Source: Nitrospira sp.
Lineage (GTDB): Bacteria > Nitrospirota > Nitrospiria > Nitrospirales > Nitrospiraceae
DNA: 13,508 nucleotides
Direction: 5' to 3'
NCBI GenBank assembly: GCA_024998705.1
Contig: JACOEF010000378.1
Coordinates: 1 to 13,508, forward strand
The translations under genes and the position numbers were made by a program. The notes under the pieces were generated by a model, which was given only the letters and a program-made list of their open reading frames with translations, had not been told where the DNA came from and made no database searches. Shown here one piece after another: positions 1 through 6,599 of the stretch; within the stretch, counting starts at the first letter, position 1, and every line of letters starts with the position of its first letter.

Positions 1-182
1 ACGACAAACAGACCGAGAGCATGGTACATTTGGTACCGGGCCGCAGTTTCATAGACGGCAAGTATGGGCGGATCGAGAATCGATTTGAGCGCATGGGCGC
101 CGAAGGCACCTGCGGCTACGGATGTTGCGGCGAACAGGCCGCCGAGAAATACAAACCGGAACGAGCGCGCCGACACAGCCAT
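1..182 (-). CDS. DUF423 family small membrane protein (partial, C-terminus outside window)
   Basis: The minus strand from the ATG at 180-182 encodes 60 residues before running off the left edge. The protein has a hydrophobic N-terminal segment (about residues 8-27) followed by GAFGAHALKS and then YETAARYQMYHALGLFV. These conserved stretches are typical of the DUF423/YgdD (TMEM256-like) family of roughly 120-residue inner-membrane proteins of unknown function. A strong Shine-Dalgarno, AGGAGG, lies 5 bases upstream of the ATG and fixes the start. The gene diverges from the zinc-ribbon membrane gene at 255, so the 72 bases between should hold both promoters, although I see no clear -35/-10 pair. 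Family assignment is confident; function is unknown. Confidence 0.88.
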   Translation of the reverse strand, partial: MAVSARSFRFVFLGGLFAATSVAAGAFGAHALKSILDPPILAVYETAARYQMYHALGLFV

Positions 183-254
183 ACGATCCTCCTGAACAGC
201 CACGGCTCTTGGTAAAGGCACGGCGCGCGATTTTAGCACGACTCTCGCTGAAAA

Positions 255-821
255 ATGGGCAAACCCATCCCGCTTGAATGTCCCCGTTGCTTGATGGCGA
301 ATCCTGATGCCGTCCAGTATTGCGAATGCGGCTACGACTTTACGCCGCACTTCCAAGGATTCCCTGTAAGGCCCACCTCCGACACGACGATTCGCAAACG
401 TCTGTTCCCGGACGAAATGGGACGCGGGAGTTTTCTGCTCGGCATTGTGCTGATCTGGCTGGCCCTCTCTGTCGGCGAACTCTATCGCATACGCATCGAA
501 CTACCACGCCGCCCGAAAATGGAGTTAGCGCTCAGCAGTCTCATGGTCGGCATGACCGATCTTGCCGCCGCACTCGTCGTCGGGGCGATCGGCTGGGCCT
601 GCGTGTGGATCGTGCTGGCCGCTCAGAGCAAACGCGATGGCAGTCTCTGCCCGAAGCGCACCACATTCGTTGTGACGTTAGTGGCTTCCGGTGTGCTCTT
701 CGTGACTCGAACGATCGATCCAAGCGTGCTCGTGCAGCACGGGATGCAGATTCTGTTCATCCTCGCCATCGCCATTGGATCGTATTTCGCAGGCTGCCGG
801 AACTGGTTGGGAAAATGGTAA
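255..821 (+). CDS. Hypothetical membrane protein with N-terminal zinc ribbon
   Basis: This 188-residue protein is not one I recognise. It begins with a probable metal-binding ribbon, cysteines at 9, 12, 23 and 25 (CPRC then CECG), followed by a soluble stretch to about residue 57. Four hydrophobic segments follow at roughly 59-76, 93-123, 137-152 and 160-180, so the rest is probably embedded in the inner membrane, with the ribbon likely cytoplasmic. The ATG at 255 directly precedes the cysteine motif, but there is no good Shine-Dalgarno, so the start rests on the domain layout. It diverges from the DUF423 gene and converges on the minus-strand gene ending at 925. Proteins with a short zinc ribbon fused to membrane helices are common and mostly uncharacterised; no enzymatic motif is visible. 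Confidence 0.75.
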   Translation: MGKPIPLECPRCLMANPDAVQYCECGYDFTPHFQGFPVRPTSDTTIRKRLFPDEMGRGSFLLGIVLIWLALSVGELYRIRIELPRRPKMELALSSLMVGMTDLAAALVVGAIGWACVWIVLAAQSKRDGSLCPKRTTFVVTLVASGVLFVTRTIDPSVLVQHGMQILFILAIAIGSYFAGCRNWLGKW

Positions 822-924
822 CGCCTCCCACCGGGCCTGCTGCATACCACTGCGTCATGGGTGAAGAGAGAATCCCGGATGGGCAACGTCCTGGGCACGA
901 GGAAAAGAACTGACTGCGTGCGCG

Positions 925-1398
925 CTATCGTTGGCAGAAGTAGAGATAGAAGTCGGAGAACTCTTCAGCGGGAAGGCCTAAATGCACCCGCTGCATCGTA
1001 TTCCCGCGCAGTAAGATCCATTCTGCGGCAAGCTTTGCCAGCTGCTCATCATTCACACCATGCGTGCCCCACAAATTCACTGCGGCGGAGCTGAACACCA
1101 CGGTGAGCGTCTGCACTGACGGGCCGTAGCTAAACTTGAATTCATACCCTCCTCGGAACAAGAGAATTACCCCATCCCGTGATCGAAAGCCTTGATGCCC
1201 GCACTGTCTGCAGACCAGTGCCTCCAATCCGGTCTGAAAATTGTACCCGGAGGCATCAGCATCCAGGATCCCCGCGCACTTGTCGATGGGACAGCCAAGA
1301 GCGGCTGGATGATTCGATGCGCTCAAGCCTGGGGCCTGAACCACCCCTGTCGGCCGTTCCCGGTGCTTAGGTGCCCCTGACAAATCATGTTGCTGCAT
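925..1398 (-). CDS. Hypothetical protein with two-pair cysteine (zinc-ribbon-like) motif
   Basis: I chose the ATG at 1396-1398, giving 157 residues, because GAGGTG lies a few bases upstream, the best ribosome site in the region. The frame stays open to a GTG at 1465-1467 (180 residues), and an ATG at 1423-1425 has a weaker GGAAGA; both are alternatives. Cysteine pairs at residues 36/41 (CPIDKC) and 63/66 (CRQC) probably form a zinc ribbon. After this comes a beta-rich stretch (ILLFRGGYEFKFSYG, then LTVVFSSAAVNLWG) and a helical C-terminus. No signal peptide or membrane segment is seen, so it is probably cytoplasmic. I do not recognise the family. Composition and codon use look like a real gene rather than a shadow frame. 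Confidence 0.7.
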   Translation of the reverse strand: MQQHDLSGAPKHRERPTGVVQAPGLSASNHPAALGCPIDKCAGILDADASGYNFQTGLEALVCRQCGHQGFRSRDGVILLFRGGYEFKFSYGPSVQTLTVVFSSAAVNLWGTHGVNDEQLAKLAAEWILLRGNTMQRVHLGLPAEEFSDFYLYFCQR

Positions 1399-1892
1399 AG
1401 TCACCTCAACGGTACGTTGCCCCATGCGTAGTTCTTCCGTCAGAGCGCATCGGACGTACGGTGCCACGTTTAACTATGGCAAGTATATCAGACGCTGGAA
1501 CCGGCTCCGGACCACAGGATAGGCCGAGAGTTAGCCTGTGAACGTAGCGCAGACCACGCGCGGGCTAGCGGGGAAGGCATTCGCTTCTTGCAGGACAGAT
1601 GCGTGGAACTTCGCTCGAAGCTCGACGATGTACAGAAAACGTTTCCATCTCCGCTGACAGAGAATGCGCTGATACCTACAACCTTTTCATGACTCAATGG
1701 CCAACAGCGGCTCGCAACGCTCTGTGCCCAGCCGAAAGATGCGAGAGACGCTTCTGAACGACCCGGTTCGTATCGACACATCAGCGCAATATACCCGGCT
1801 CACACAGCTCCTCGCCTGCCATGCAGTCTTTCGGCACGGTGAGGTCGATCTGCTCCTCGCCGGACACCCGCTCTCCAACAGGCCCCCCTCGC
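1399..1892. other. Gene-poor stretch with possible coding remnants
   Basis: No gene with a convincing start lies in these roughly 490 bases. The right edge of a probable leader for the minus-strand gene at 925-1398 is here. On the plus strand two short frames look protein-like. One (about 1474-1689, ending in TGA) contains the stretch FLQDRCVELRSKLDDVQ but has no ATG near its beginning. The other (1697-1909) starts with ATG and contains RLTQLLACHAVFRHGEVDLL, but has no Shine-Dalgarno and runs into the 3' end of the minus-strand gene at 1893. They may be pieces of a decayed gene or chance open frames. No repeat, tRNA or terminator was recognised. Confidence 0.35.
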
Positions 1893-2120
1893 CTACGCGG
1901 TCAGCTTGATGAGGTCAAAGAGAAACGGCTTTTCCGGAACCGAGAGCGGAACAGGGTGGAGATGGGAATTCTGCACCATGCGATGGCGCTGAATCAAAGG
2001 ATCCACCACGTTGCCGCAGCTGAGGCACCGGTGTCCATGGAGTCGCATCGGATGAAAACTTTCCTGCAGATCGACCAAATCATCCGTCACCATCAATCCT
2101 TCACAGCGCGTGCACGTCAT
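1893..2120 (-). CDS. Small zinc-ribbon protein (75 aa)
   Basis: The protein starts MTCTRCEGLMV and carries a second pair, CLSCGNVVDP, giving cysteines at 3, 6, 32 and 35. This spacing is that of a treble-clef or rubredoxin-like zinc ribbon. Small proteins of this layout (CxRC near the N-terminus, CxxCGN about 26 residues later, then DP and a basic tail) recur in Nitrospira-type genomes with no known role. The ATG at 2118-2120 is preceded by GGGAGG at 7 bases, a clear ribosome site, so the longer frame back to 2183 is rejected. The C-terminus (VPLSVPEKPFLFDLIKLTA) has no obvious domain. DNA or RNA binding, or protein interaction, are possibilities only. It diverges from rqcH. Confidence 0.8.
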   Translation of the reverse strand: MTCTRCEGLMVTDDLVDLQESFHPMRLHGHRCLSCGNVVDPLIQRHRMVQNSHLHPVPLSVPEKPFLFDLIKLTA

Positions 2121-2437
2121 GAGTCGCCTCCCTTCGGACAACTGGTGAGATCTCCGTCTTGCCCGGATGGATCTCAAGCCCACGTGAACAACTCAACAAC
2201 CGCTCGGCCTAAAAAGAAGCAATGAAGATGCCACCGATTGACCGGCTATTTCTTCAGCTGGCCGGAAGATGCAATAACACCAAAAGCGATCCTGTCGCGA
2301 CAAATTGACTCGGCTGTGACCGAATTGGTCTCATGAGACAAAAATGGGTAGAATCGGCCAATGGTGTTAAAAATCAACCGTGCCCGCCGAATCAGGCGTC
2401 AGATCTGTTCCTACAAGGCGGGAGTCACATAGCGAAA
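2121..2437. promoter_or_regulatory. Divergent intergenic region upstream of rqcH
   Basis: This 317-base gap separates the small zinc-ribbon gene (minus) from rqcH (plus), so promoters for both must lie here. A perfect 10-base palindrome, TGTCGCGACA, is at 2293-2302. A TTGACT resembling a -35 box follows at 2305-2310, but no matching -10 sits at 16-18 bases, so I do not claim a promoter. The rqcH frame is open back to an ATG at 2333, yet the part before 2438 does not resemble the family. No RNA gene or terminator is seen. Confidence 0.4.
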
Positions 2438-3895
2438 ATGGCACACACTGCGACAGAAATTGGTTCCATTGTTCAAGAACTGGCCCTGGCCCTGGCCGAA
2501 GGCTGGATCCAAAAAATCTCTCAACCGCTCCCCGACTCCCTGCTACTGGAAGTGCGTGTTCCCGGGCACACTCGCCGGCTGCTCTGTTCCGTACGCGAAG
2601 GAACGGCGCGGATTCACCTCGTGCGCGAAACCCTTCCTAACCCGCCGACCCCGCCCTCGTTTTGCCAACTGCTGCGGGCACGGATACAAGGCGCACGTAT
2701 CGATAGCATTGAATCTATCCCTGGCGACCGCATTGTTCGCCTGACTCTCACGAGCCGGGACGGCCCGGTCGCCTTGGTCGCGGAACTGTTTGGTCGAAAC
2801 GCAGACCTGTTGTTTTTGAATGGAGAAGGGCGAGTGCTCGCCACACTTCGCCACAACAAAGACCGTGTGAGCCAGACCTACCAAGCCCCGTCACCGTCAC
2901 GATCATCGCCCTCGGAGACGGCCGTTCCCACACCGGAGCCTCGGCCCCCAACCAACGAAGATCCATTTCCGCTCTCATCCAGGCTGGAAATTCTCTACCG
3001 TGAGCGTGAAGCAGAGTTGTCGCACCTCACCCAGGTCCGACAGCGGGAATCGATACTGCGAAAAACACTCAAGAAACTTCTGCGACGGATGGAGGCGCTG
3101 AGACGCGATCTCGAACAGGCGAGACGATACGAACCCTATGCACGATACGGCGAACTACTGAAAGCCAATCTGGGCTTACTCAAGAAAGGACTCCCCGCCG
3201 TCTCGGTCGTGGATTATTACGATGAGCGCCTGCCGGAATTGACGATCCCGCTCGATCCCAGCAAAGGGCCCCAGGCCAACATGGATGCGTACTTCGCCAA
3301 ATATCGAAAGTTCGTGTCCGCCCAGCGCGAAATTTTGCCACGCGTGGCCGCCATCGAGACGGACGTACAGCAGCTCCACGCTGAATTGGAGACCATCAAA
3401 AATGGGACCTGGCAGGCGCCCAATCATGATCGACAACCCACACCAACAACAATGTCTCGTCCAAGCCGAAAGCAAGCCGCCAACGAGGAACGCCGCGGGC
3501 CGTTTCGACGCTTCATTTCATCGGACGGCCATCCGATCTTTGTCGGACGCAATGCCCGCGAGAATGACGAACTCACATTCGGCCTCGCCAAGAGTGACGA
3601 TCTCTGGCTCCATGCTCGCGGCACGCCGGGCTCACATGTCGTCGTGCGATTAGAGAAAGGCATCGACCCACCACCGGAAACCATACGAGACGCAGCCACA
3701 CTCGCCCTGCTGTATAGCGATCTCAAAAAAAGCGGGAAAGGCGACGTCATCTATACCAAACGCAAGTGGGTCAAGAAATCCAAGGGCCAGGCACCGGGGG
3801 CGGTCACGGTGACCCAAGAGAAGACCCTGTATGTCACGCTCGACAAACCACGCCTCGCGGCACTGAAGGGGCGAACCACAGACGGAGTGATGTAG
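2438..3895 (+). CDS. rqcH: RqcH/NFACT family ribosome quality-control protein
   Basis: RqcH binds stalled 50S subunits carrying peptidyl-tRNA and recruits alanyl-tRNA to add C-terminal alanine tails that mark the nascent chain for degradation. The 485-residue protein has an NFACT-N domain (about 1-148) with the family Asp-Arg pair at 97-98 (IPGDRIVRLTL). A Pro/Ser-rich linker follows (150-178), then helical coiled-coil segments (about 183-235 and 280-325, including ARYGELLKANL). The NFACT-R domain (about 355-475) has DDLWLHARGTPGSHVVVR and a basic KRKWVKKSKGQAPGAV stretch. The ATG at 2438 was chosen over the one at 2333 because it matches family N-termini and places DR at 97-98, as in Bacillus subtilis RqcH; no strong Shine-Dalgarno supports either. 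It is shorter than the usual 560-580 residues, apparently lacking the helix-hairpin-helix part. Older databases call this family fibronectin-binding protein. Confidence 0.88.
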   Translation: MAHTATEIGSIVQELALALAEGWIQKISQPLPDSLLLEVRVPGHTRRLLCSVREGTARIHLVRETLPNPPTPPSFCQLLRARIQGARIDSIESIPGDRIVRLTLTSRDGPVALVAELFGRNADLLFLNGEGRVLATLRHNKDRVSQTYQAPSPSRSSPSETAVPTPEPRPPTNEDPFPLSSRLEILYREREAELSHLTQVRQRESILRKTLKKLLRRMEALRRDLEQARRYEPYARYGELLKANLGLLKKGLPAVSVVDYYDERLPELTIPLDPSKGPQANMDAYFAKYRKFVSAQREILPRVAAIETDVQQLHAELETIKNGTWQAPNHDRQPTPTTMSRPSRKQAANEERRGPFRRFISSDGHPIFVGRNARENDELTFGLAKSDDLWLHARGTPGSHVVVRLEKGIDPPPETIRDAATLALLYSDLKKSGKGDVIYTKRKWVKKSKGQAPGAVTVTQEKTLYVTLDKPRLAALKGRTTDGVM

Positions 3896-3945
3896 CTCAT
3901 CCGCTCAGCGCCTTCCTGGGTCAGCTTTCTATCCATATCGGCGAC

Positions 3946-4989
3946 ATGGTAGAGTGCCCACATATGGGCACCACCACGAACAGCCGTGACCGCTTTCGCA
4001 TTCTGAGCGCATTGCTTCAGGCCAAAACGCTGCGACAGTTCGATGAACGCCTCCAACAGGAGCTCACACCCCTTTTGGACTGTGACGTCATCGGTCTCTA
4101 CCTGTACAGTGAACGCACGACGTCCTTCTCTCCCGTGTCTGAAAGTTTGTGTAACCCGGCCTCCCCCGCCTATTCCATCGCGCAATTGCCCGCAGCCGGT
4201 ACCATCAAGGAAGCCGCAGTTCTCGCCGGACAAGCCATTGTGACAGACGACCTCAGCACCTCTCCTTGGACCGAGGCGCAGGCCATCGATCCGAACATTA
4301 GTCGGTCAACCTCCGTGGCGGTGTCCCCGATCAGGATCCCTTCCGAATCCATGACCGGCGCGACCGCCAAAACTCTTGCCGTAATGGTGGCGGTTTCAAT
4401 CGGGAAACCCGGTATCTTTTCGGAAGAAGACCGGCTGTTTCTCGGCCTGCTCGGCCTTCACATCGCACCAGTGCTGACCGCGGTCTTAGCGGCCGAGGAA
4501 CGCGACACCTTAGTCGCCATCAACAACCAGGTCGTGCTCGGCACGATGACACTGGATACCCTCCTTCCTTCGATTCAGCCCATTCTCCGTGAGATCATCC
4601 ACCACGATGTGATCGGTCTCGTGCGATTCATCGGTCCGCCCGACCGCCCCTGGTTCGAGATCGTGTCCTGCGAGGGCGTGAACGTCGACCAGGAAGCGCT
4701 CCGACAATTTCCCTTCGCGCGGATGGCACCGGCTGAAATCCTGGCCACAGGAAAGCCCCTGCTCCTGACCGGACACAACCAAGAACGATTTGCGGAGCAC
4801 GGCTATTTCGAATCACTCGGCATATTCTCAGCCATGCTCTGCCCGCTCCTGGTCCATGGGGCCCCCTATGGTTTCTTAGCCATCGGCAGCAGACGGCGGA
4901 ACGCCTTCTCCGAGCGCGACCTCGCACTGGCTGAACAGATCGGCTTTCACTTGTCGCATGCCATCGCCAACCTCTCAGCCTACGAATAG
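3946..4989 (+). CDS. GAF-domain sensory half of a sigma54-dependent FhlA-like regulator, cut by in-frame TAG
   Basis: This 347-residue product looks like two tandem GAF domains (about residues 12-185 and 190-345), the signal-sensing module of FhlA-type activators. Its last residues, HLSHAIANLSAYE, are followed by TAG at 4987-4989. The same frame then continues as IRQLKDQLEQENVYLREEM, the linker that normally joins GAF and AAA+ domains in one polypeptide. The two halves therefore look like one gene of about 686 codons (3946-6006) interrupted by one nonsense codon. The ATG at 3946 was taken, with 3964 as an alternative (341 aa); neither has a strong Shine-Dalgarno. The frame extends back to 3766, but that part overlaps rqcH and is unlike a GAF. 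Alone, this half could bind a ligand but not ATP or DNA. The GAF ligand cannot be told from sequence. Confidence 0.75.
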   Translation: MVECPHMGTTTNSRDRFRILSALLQAKTLRQFDERLQQELTPLLDCDVIGLYLYSERTTSFSPVSESLCNPASPAYSIAQLPAAGTIKEAAVLAGQAIVTDDLSTSPWTEAQAIDPNISRSTSVAVSPIRIPSESMTGATAKTLAVMVAVSIGKPGIFSEEDRLFLGLLGLHIAPVLTAVLAAEERDTLVAINNQVVLGTMTLDTLLPSIQPILREIIHHDVIGLVRFIGPPDRPWFEIVSCEGVNVDQEALRQFPFARMAPAEILATGKPLLLTGHNQERFAEHGYFESLGIFSAMLCPLLVHGAPYGFLAIGSRRRNAFSERDLALAEQIGFHLSHAIANLSAYE

Positions 4990-5010
4990 ATCCGTCAGCT
5001 GAAAGACCAA

Positions 5011-6006
5011 TTGGAACAAGAGAACGTCTACCTGCGTGAGGAGATGGGCGCCTCTCTCGACCTGAAAAGCCTGATCGGCAACAGCGCCGCACTCCAGAAG
5101 TCGCTGAAGGCCATTGAGCAGGTGGCGCCGACCGATTCCACCGTCCTCATCACGGGAGAAACCGGTACAGGCAAAGAACTGGTCGCCCAAGCCATTCATC
5201 GATTCTCACCACGCCAAAAGAAGGCACTGATTACCGTCAACTGCGCCACGCTCCCGCCCACCCTCATCGAATCCGAGCTCTTCGGTCACGAACGAGGCGC
5301 CTTCACCAACGCCACGACCCGTAAACTTGGACGCTTTGAGATTGCGCACGGGAGCACCATTTTCCTCGACGAAGTGGGAGAACTCCCCATCGGCGTACAA
5401 ATGAAACTCCTGCGCGTACTGGAGGCTCAGGAATTCAACCGGGTTGGTGGGAGCCAAACCATTCGCGTCGACGTGCGCGTACTTGCCGCCACCAACGTCG
5501 ATCTGGGGCAGGCCATTAAACGAGGATTATTTCGTGCCGATCTCTTCTATCGCCTCAACGTGTTTCCGCTCCGCCTTCCAACCCTGCGGGAACGCCGCGA
5601 GGATATTCCCCTGCTGACCCGTCACTTTGTAAAAAAATACAGTCTTCGCCATCGAAAACCCGCCACTCGAATCAACAACGCGGCACTCAACACCTTATCC
5701 GCATACGATTGGCCCGGCAATGTTCGGGAACTGGAGCATGTGATCGAACGTGCGGTCATCGTGAGCCAAGGGTCCACAATCACCACCGAGGACCTTGATG
5801 GGTTGGGGCACGGAGAAGATCAGCCTGTCGAGCCTCGCACACTTGCGGAAGCCGAACGAGCCCACATCGTCGAGACACTCTCACGTACCAATTGGATCCT
5901 CGCCGGCAAACAAGGGGCCGCAGAACAATTGGGAATGAAACGGTCGACCCTCCAACACCGCATGAAGAAGCTGGATATCAGCCGCCCGCCTCGACACCCC
6001 TCATGA
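5011..6006 (+). CDS. Sigma54 AAA+ activator and Fis-type HTH half of the interrupted regulator
   Basis: This half carries the ATPase that remodels sigma54 RNA polymerase and the DNA-binding domain. Numbering from the TTG at 5011 (331 residues): Walker A GETGTGKE at 49-56, the sigma54-contact loop GAFTNA at 96-101, Walker B TIFLDE at 116-121, ATN sensor I at 160-162, arginine-finger region LFRADLFYRL at 173-182, sensor II WPGNVRE at 234-240, and a C-terminal Fis-type helix-turn-helix (QGAAEQLGMKRSTLQHRMKK) at about 301-320. It lies in the same frame as the GAF half, 0 bases after a TAG. Start codons available after the stop are CTG 4999, TTG 5011 and ATG 5044, none with a good ribosome site; separate translation would need reinitiation. 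The canonical GAFTGA loop has Asn for the second Gly. All other motifs are intact. Confidence 0.8.
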   Translation: MEQENVYLREEMGASLDLKSLIGNSAALQKSLKAIEQVAPTDSTVLITGETGTGKELVAQAIHRFSPRQKKALITVNCATLPPTLIESELFGHERGAFTNATTRKLGRFEIAHGSTIFLDEVGELPIGVQMKLLRVLEAQEFNRVGGSQTIRVDVRVLAATNVDLGQAIKRGLFRADLFYRLNVFPLRLPTLRERREDIPLLTRHFVKKYSLRHRKPATRINNAALNTLSAYDWPGNVRELEHVIERAVIVSQGSTITTEDLDGLGHGEDQPVEPRTLAEAERAHIVETLSRTNWILAGKQGAAEQLGMKRSTLQHRMKKLDISRPPRHPS

Positions 6007-6007
6007 A

Positions 6008-6023
6008 TGCCCGTATATGGGCA
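6008..6023. promoter_or_regulatory. Palindrome between regulator and export operon (possible operator)
   Basis: The 16-base element TGCCCGTATATGGGCA is a near-perfect inverted repeat (one G/T mismatch off the axis) starting two bases after the regulator's stop codon and 160 bases before the first gene of the export operon. It has no T tract, so it is a poor terminator. It could be an operator for a dimeric regulator, or chance. No TGGCAC-N5-TTGCA sigma54 promoter was found by eye between it and 6183. Confidence 0.25.
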
Positions 6024-6182
6024 GCTACATCTCGGCTCTGCCGAATGCTCGGCACTCGCCCCTACGAATTTGCGAGTACTCCATTCTTCGCGTATCCTTC
6101 ATTTACCTGAACTTTCAATCACTTGCACATCCGACTGAGACTGCGATGCAAGCTGGCATCCCCCCTGCTCTAAGACTGCTCC

Positions 6183-6599
6183 ATGAAGGACACTGCTTCT
6201 CCACTGACACCAGAAACCGTCATCCATGAGATCCAAGCCTATGTTGCAGAGCGACAGATGGAACTCCTCCCCTCTGGAGAAGCCAGTAAAGACGGGCGCT
6301 GCTTCGCCTGGTGCGGGGACATCCTGGACTTTCTGACCGAGGGCCTGGCCGAACGATGTGCCGCAAAAGGCATTACGTTCACCGATGTATTTCCCGGCCC
6401 GTTTCGTCTCATGGACGAAGAGCAGCAGCCGGACGGCCAGCACGTGCGGCGCTTCTGGACGGTTGCCCTGCACCGCGGCTGTCCCATCGCCAGGATCTGC
6501 ACCTACTTCTTCCATCGGCACGATCAAGTGAGCCTCCCACAATTGCCACGCGTGGTCGGCTATGCCCCCATCACCGTGGCCCCTGAGGACCACGAATGA
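6183..6599 (+). CDS. Uncharacterised 138-aa cytoplasmic protein leading the export operon
   Basis: I do not recognise this protein. It has no signal peptide or membrane segment and looks like a compact alpha/beta fold. The first part (10-62) is helical with cysteines at 40, 44 and 59 (GRCFAWCGDILDFL). The second part is a likely sheet region (ITFTDVFPGPFRLMDEE, then RRFWTVALHRGCPIARICTYFFHR) with cysteines at 100 and 106. The C-terminus is VVGYAPITVAPEDHE. Its stop overlaps the permease start as ATGA (6596-6599), and the GAGGA ribosome site for the permease lies inside its last codons, so the two are translationally coupled. This argues that it works with the ABC exporter, for example as an accessory, substrate-modifying or regulatory protein, but that is inference. 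The ATG at 6183 has no good Shine-Dalgarno. Confidence 0.72.
   Translation: MKDTASPLTPETVIHEIQAYVAERQMELLPSGEASKDGRCFAWCGDILDFLTEGLAERCAAKGITFTDVFPGPFRLMDEEQQPDGQHVRRFWTVALHRGCPIARICTYFFHRHDQVSLPQLPRVVGYAPITVAPEDHE

Noticed and set aside
1488..1781. Minus-strand 97-codon open frame
   Set aside because: Ser/Arg-rich composition, no ribosome site and no recognisable motif; it looks like the shadow of the plus-strand fragments.
2333..2437. Longer N-terminus for RqcH
   Set aside because: The extra 35 residues do not resemble the family, and the ATG at 2438 places the DR pair at its expected position.
3766..3945. Extension of the GAF regulator upstream into rqcH
   Set aside because: The frame is open, but it overlaps the conserved NFACT-R domain of rqcH in another frame and encodes Gly/Arg/Pro-rich sequence unlike any GAF domain.
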